A DNA stretch of 6,309 bases from Actinomycetes bacterium. Its GTDB lineage: Bacteria; Actinomycetota; Aquicultoria; CAJVYJ01; JAUVQD01. The notes beneath the pieces were generated by a model. It had not been told where the DNA came from. It searched no databases and saw only the letters and a list, made by a program, of their open reading frames with translations. Of this stretch, positions 4,429-6,309 are shown one piece after another. Position 1 is the stretch's first letter. Each line of letters begins with the position of its first letter. The stretch is taken from positions 1 to 6,309 of the forward strand of contig DAOUYN010000058.1 in assembly GCA_030666075.1 (NCBI GenBank), in the 5' to 3' direction. Position numbers and translations under genes: made by a program.

Positions 4429-5196
4429 ATGCTAATCGGAATCGGGCAGATCGATATCGCCTGGGAAGACCCGCCCAGCAACCGCGAGACAGCGGAGCAA
4501 CTTTCGAATGCAGCAGTTGACAAGGGCTGCGATCTGCTCGTTTTGCCTGAGCTCTTTACCTCCGGATTCTCGATGACGACTGAGAGGTTCGCGGAAGCAC
4601 CGGACGGCCCCACGCCTACACTGCTAAGCTCGCTGGCGGAGCGCTCGAACCTAGCGATCCTCGCAGGGCTGGCCATCCGAGACCGTGACCAAGAAGCGGT
4701 GACGAATTCCGCAGTTTTGTTTGATCGCGACGGCAAGTCCAGCGCTAGGTTCGACAAGCTCCACCCTTTCTCGCCAAGCGGCGAAGACGTTCACTACAAA
4801 AAAGGCGATGCTCCGGTCACATTCGAGGTCTGCGGCACCCGAGCTTCCACTGTTATCTGCTATGACTTGCGGTTTCCCGAGGCTTTTCGGACAGTCGCTT
4901 CCGAAGTCTCTATCTTCTTTGTCCTCGCTAACTGGCCTAGCGCCCGTGCCGCCCACTGGGAAGCACTCTTAAAGGCGCGGGCCATCGAGAACCAAGTCTT
5001 TGTGGTCGGCGTCAATCGCATCGGCACGGACGGCAACGGGGTATCTTATAGTGGCGGCTCGCTGGCGTTCAGTCCTTGGGGCGACGAGCTGGCTCGGGGC
5101 GGGACGACGGAAGAGCTGCTGCTGGTCGACATCGAACCGGCGGAGGTTGAGGTAACCCGCAGTCAATACCCCTTTCTGCGGGACAGACAGCCCTAG
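4429..5196 (+). CDS. Nitrilase-superfamily carbon-nitrogen hydrolase (omega-amidase-like)
   Basis: This 255-residue cytoplasmic hydrolase has all the catalytic residues of the nitrilase superfamily: Glu41 in LVLPELF, Lys110 in FDKLHPF, and the nucleophile Cys144 in VICYDLRFPE. Glu119 in the GEDVHY segment matches the accessory glutamate. The family cleaves carbon-nitrogen bonds of amides, often as omega-amidases acting on alpha-keto acid amides (Nit2/YafV) or on related small amides. The length and the HPF...GE...HY..G pattern suit the YafV/Nit2 branch, but the substrate cannot be fixed from sequence. The start is right at the first strand (MLIGIGQIDIAW) although no clear Shine-Dalgarno sequence precedes it. 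The 12-base gap to the histone-like gene suggests co-transcription and perhaps translational coupling. A functional link between the two is not evident. No clear terminator follows. Confidence 0.92.
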   Translation: MLIGIGQIDIAWEDPPSNRETAEQLSNAAVDKGCDLLVLPELFTSGFSMTTERFAEAPDGPTPTLLSSLAERSNLAILAGLAIRDRDQEAVTNSAVLFDRDGKSSARFDKLHPFSPSGEDVHYKKGDAPVTFEVCGTRASTVICYDLRFPEAFRTVASEVSIFFVLANWPSARAAHWEALLKARAIENQVFVVGVNRIGTDGNGVSYSGGSLAFSPWGDELARGGTTEELLLVDIEPAEVEVTRSQYPFLRDRQP

Positions 5197-5246
5197 TCAT
5201 TTGCCGCTTGTTTTTGGGCCAATTATTCCCCCACCCACTACTTAAG

Positions 5247-5255
5247 TGGTAATAT
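5247..5255 (+). promoter_or_regulatory. Extended -10 promoter
   Basis: TGGTAATAT (5247-5255) is an extended -10 element with no convincing -35 at the usual distance. It would start transcription near 5262, a few bases before the AAAGGAG ribosome binding site (5268-5274). A small inverted repeat (CCACT/AGTGG, about 5235-5249) overlaps its upstream edge and could bind a regulator. Confidence 0.45.
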
Positions 5256-5279
5256 ATCGAGACGGTCAAAGGAGTATCA

Positions 5280-5546
5280 ATGAGAGTGATCCGCAAGTTT
5301 TCCAAGTACCTGGTCCTGACACTTTTTGTGCTCTCGCTCTTTCCGAGTGTAGCCTTTGCCTATCTCGACCCCGGCACCGGCAGCTATCTCATGCAGGTAC
5401 TCATCGGCGGAATCATGGGTGGGATGTTCGCTGTCTCGATGTTCTGGCGCAGAATCGTAGCCTTCTTCTCCAACCTCTTCGGACGGGGCACATCGAAGGA
5501 CAACTTGGCAGACGAACCAAGCAAGCCATCTGACCCCAGCGAATAA
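5280..5546 (+). CDS. Small secreted/membrane protein with YLDPGTGS motif
   Basis: This 88-residue protein begins with a signal peptide: a basic start (MRVIRKFSKY), a hydrophobic core (LVLTLFVLSLF) and an AFA cleavage site at residues 25-27. Directly after the predicted cut comes the conserved YLDPGTGSYLMQ motif (28-39). A second hydrophobic helix spans about 36-55, followed by a WRR basic cluster, a short amphipathic segment and a polar acidic tail. Proteins of this plan, usually 70-100 residues long, are widespread and of unknown function, and they tend to sit next to envelope or surface-glycan genes, including NoeA-like methyltransferases as here. AAAGGAG five bases before the ATG makes the start secure. 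The methyltransferase begins 3 bases after the stop, so the two form one transcription unit. Confidence 0.88.
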   Translation: MRVIRKFSKYLVLTLFVLSLFPSVAFAYLDPGTGSYLMQVLIGGIMGGMFAVSMFWRRIVAFFSNLFGRGTSKDNLADEPSKPSDPSE

Positions 5547-5549
5547 CTG

Positions 5550-6309
5550 ATGCCCTCGCAAGTCGTCCCCGGATCGTTCCGAGACCCGAGCGGGTTTCTG
5601 TTCTTTAGAGACGACGGCATCTACCGTCAGATCAATCACGGTTATCAAGAAAACTACGACCTATTGATGTCCTCACGGCTCTATTCGACCTTGGTCGACG
5701 CCGGTCTATTGATCCCTCACGAGGAAGTCGAAGCGGCACCGGTCGTCACGGAGCAGGCCTATAAGATCATCAAGCCGCAGCTGATAGATTTCATCTCCTA
5801 TCCTTACGAGTGGAGCTTTTCCCAGCTTAAAGACGCAGCGCTGGCCACGCTCGCTATCCAGAAGTGGGCTATCGATTTCGGGATGTCTCTTAAGGACGCC
5901 AGCGCATATAACATCCAGTTCGTCGAGGGCCGTCCGCTACTCATCGATACGCTCTCGTTCGAGCGATACGAGGAGGGCCGCCCGTGGGTCGCCTACCGAC
6001 AGTTCTGCCAGCACTTCCTGGCGCCATTGACACTCATGGCTTATTCGCACATCAACCTCAACCAGCTCTTGCGGGTCTATATAGACGGCATTCCACTCGA
6101 TCTGGCCAGTGCCCTGCTGCCGGTGCGCACGCGCTTTAGGTTTTCCCTCCTGACTCACCTGCACATGCATGCCCGCAGTCAAGAACGCCATGCTGACAGT
6201 CAAGACGGTCAAGCGCGTTCGGCCAAGTTGGGAAAAACCGCCTTCTTGGGGATCATCAATAACCTGGAGTCGGCGATCAAAAAACTCGAGTGGCGCCCCG
6301 GGAAAACCG
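5550..6309 (+). CDS. NoeA-like class I SAM-dependent methyltransferase, N-terminal part (3'-truncated by window)
   Basis: The frame from ATG 5550 is open to the end of the window, giving 253 residues without the SAM-binding domain, which should lie downstream. The family is recognised from GSFRDPSGFLF (8-18), YDLLMSS (36-42), ISYPYEWSFSQLKDAAL (82-98), MSLKDASAYNIQF (112-124), LIDTLSFERY (131-140) and PWVAYRQFCQHFLAPL (145-160), which are characteristic of the nodulation-protein NoeA-type methyltransferases. The family's substrate is uncertain; a surface glycan or lipid-linked sugar is plausible from the neighbours. Asp116, Asn121 and Asp133 are spaced like the catalytic loop and metal-binding Asp of protein kinases and aminoglycoside phosphotransferases, which suggests a kinase-like fold in this half (inference). 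The gene starts 3 bases after the YLDPGTGS gene with no Shine-Dalgarno sequence, so coupled translation is likely. Confidence 0.88.
   Translation, partial: MPSQVVPGSFRDPSGFLFFRDDGIYRQINHGYQENYDLLMSSRLYSTLVDAGLLIPHEEVEAAPVVTEQAYKIIKPQLIDFISYPYEWSFSQLKDAALATLAIQKWAIDFGMSLKDASAYNIQFVEGRPLLIDTLSFERYEEGRPWVAYRQFCQHFLAPLTLMAYSHINLNQLLRVYIDGIPLDLASALLPVRTRFRFSLLTHLHMHARSQERHADSQDGQARSAKLGKTAFLGIINNLESAIKKLEWRPGKT

Noticed and set aside
5197..5246. Terminator after the nitrilase gene
   Set aside because: The T-run in TTGTTTTTGG has no adequate stem before it; only a 3-bp GGG/CCC pairing is visible.
5277..5648. 123-residue minus-strand frame over the YLDPGTGS gene
   Set aside because: The opposite strand has a signal peptide, conserved motif and strong ribosome binding site; the minus frame has no recognisable feature.

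Overview
The window looks like bacterial chromosome of moderate to high GC. Most genes use GC-ending codons, both Shine-Dalgarno-led and apparently leaderless starts occur, and the one tRNA gene does not encode its CCA end. Leaderless starts, a histone H1-like protein and the pairing of a YLDPGTGS protein with a NoeA-like methyltransferase would fit a deep actinobacterial or Chloroflexota-type lineage. That placement is an inference from gene style only.

Layout. 1-644 (+): an unrecognised protein gene, possibly cut at its 5' end by the window edge, with lower-GC codon use than its neighbours. It converges on a minus-strand pair: a flavin-dependent NAD(P)-disulfide-oxidoreductase-like enzyme (2535-1204) that has lost its catalytic disulfide and His-Glu dyad, and a short membrane-anchored coiled-coil protein (1136-741). 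Divergent from the oxidoreductase is a complete tRNA-Pro(GGG) at 2613-2686 with a strong terminator.

2640-3373 is the most unusual part. The 3' half of tRNA-Pro and the following 10 bases recur as a perfect 45-bp direct repeat 655 bp downstream (2652-2696 and 3307-3351), with weaker similarity on both sides. This has the form of attL/attR sites left by a tRNA-targeting integrase, but no integrase is present. The 655 bp between the repeats hold a very small plus-strand unit ending in its own terminator, and a minus-strand gene for a 72-residue protein with hexapeptide DRR repeats, preceded by a consensus-like promoter. A small one-helix membrane protein gene (minus) ends inside the right-hand repeat.

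3600-5196 (+): a promoter with an inverted repeat beside it drives a membrane-tethered, lysine-rich histone H1-like protein with a C-terminal winged-helix-like domain. A nitrilase-superfamily amidohydrolase with an intact Glu-Lys-Cys triad follows 12 bases later, probably in the same operon. 5250-6309 (+): an extended -10 promoter leads to a two-gene unit, a secreted or membrane YLDPGTGS protein and a NoeA-like SAM-dependent methyltransferase that runs off the window. Its visible N-terminal half carries residues spaced like a protein-kinase/aminoglycoside-phosphotransferase catalytic loop.
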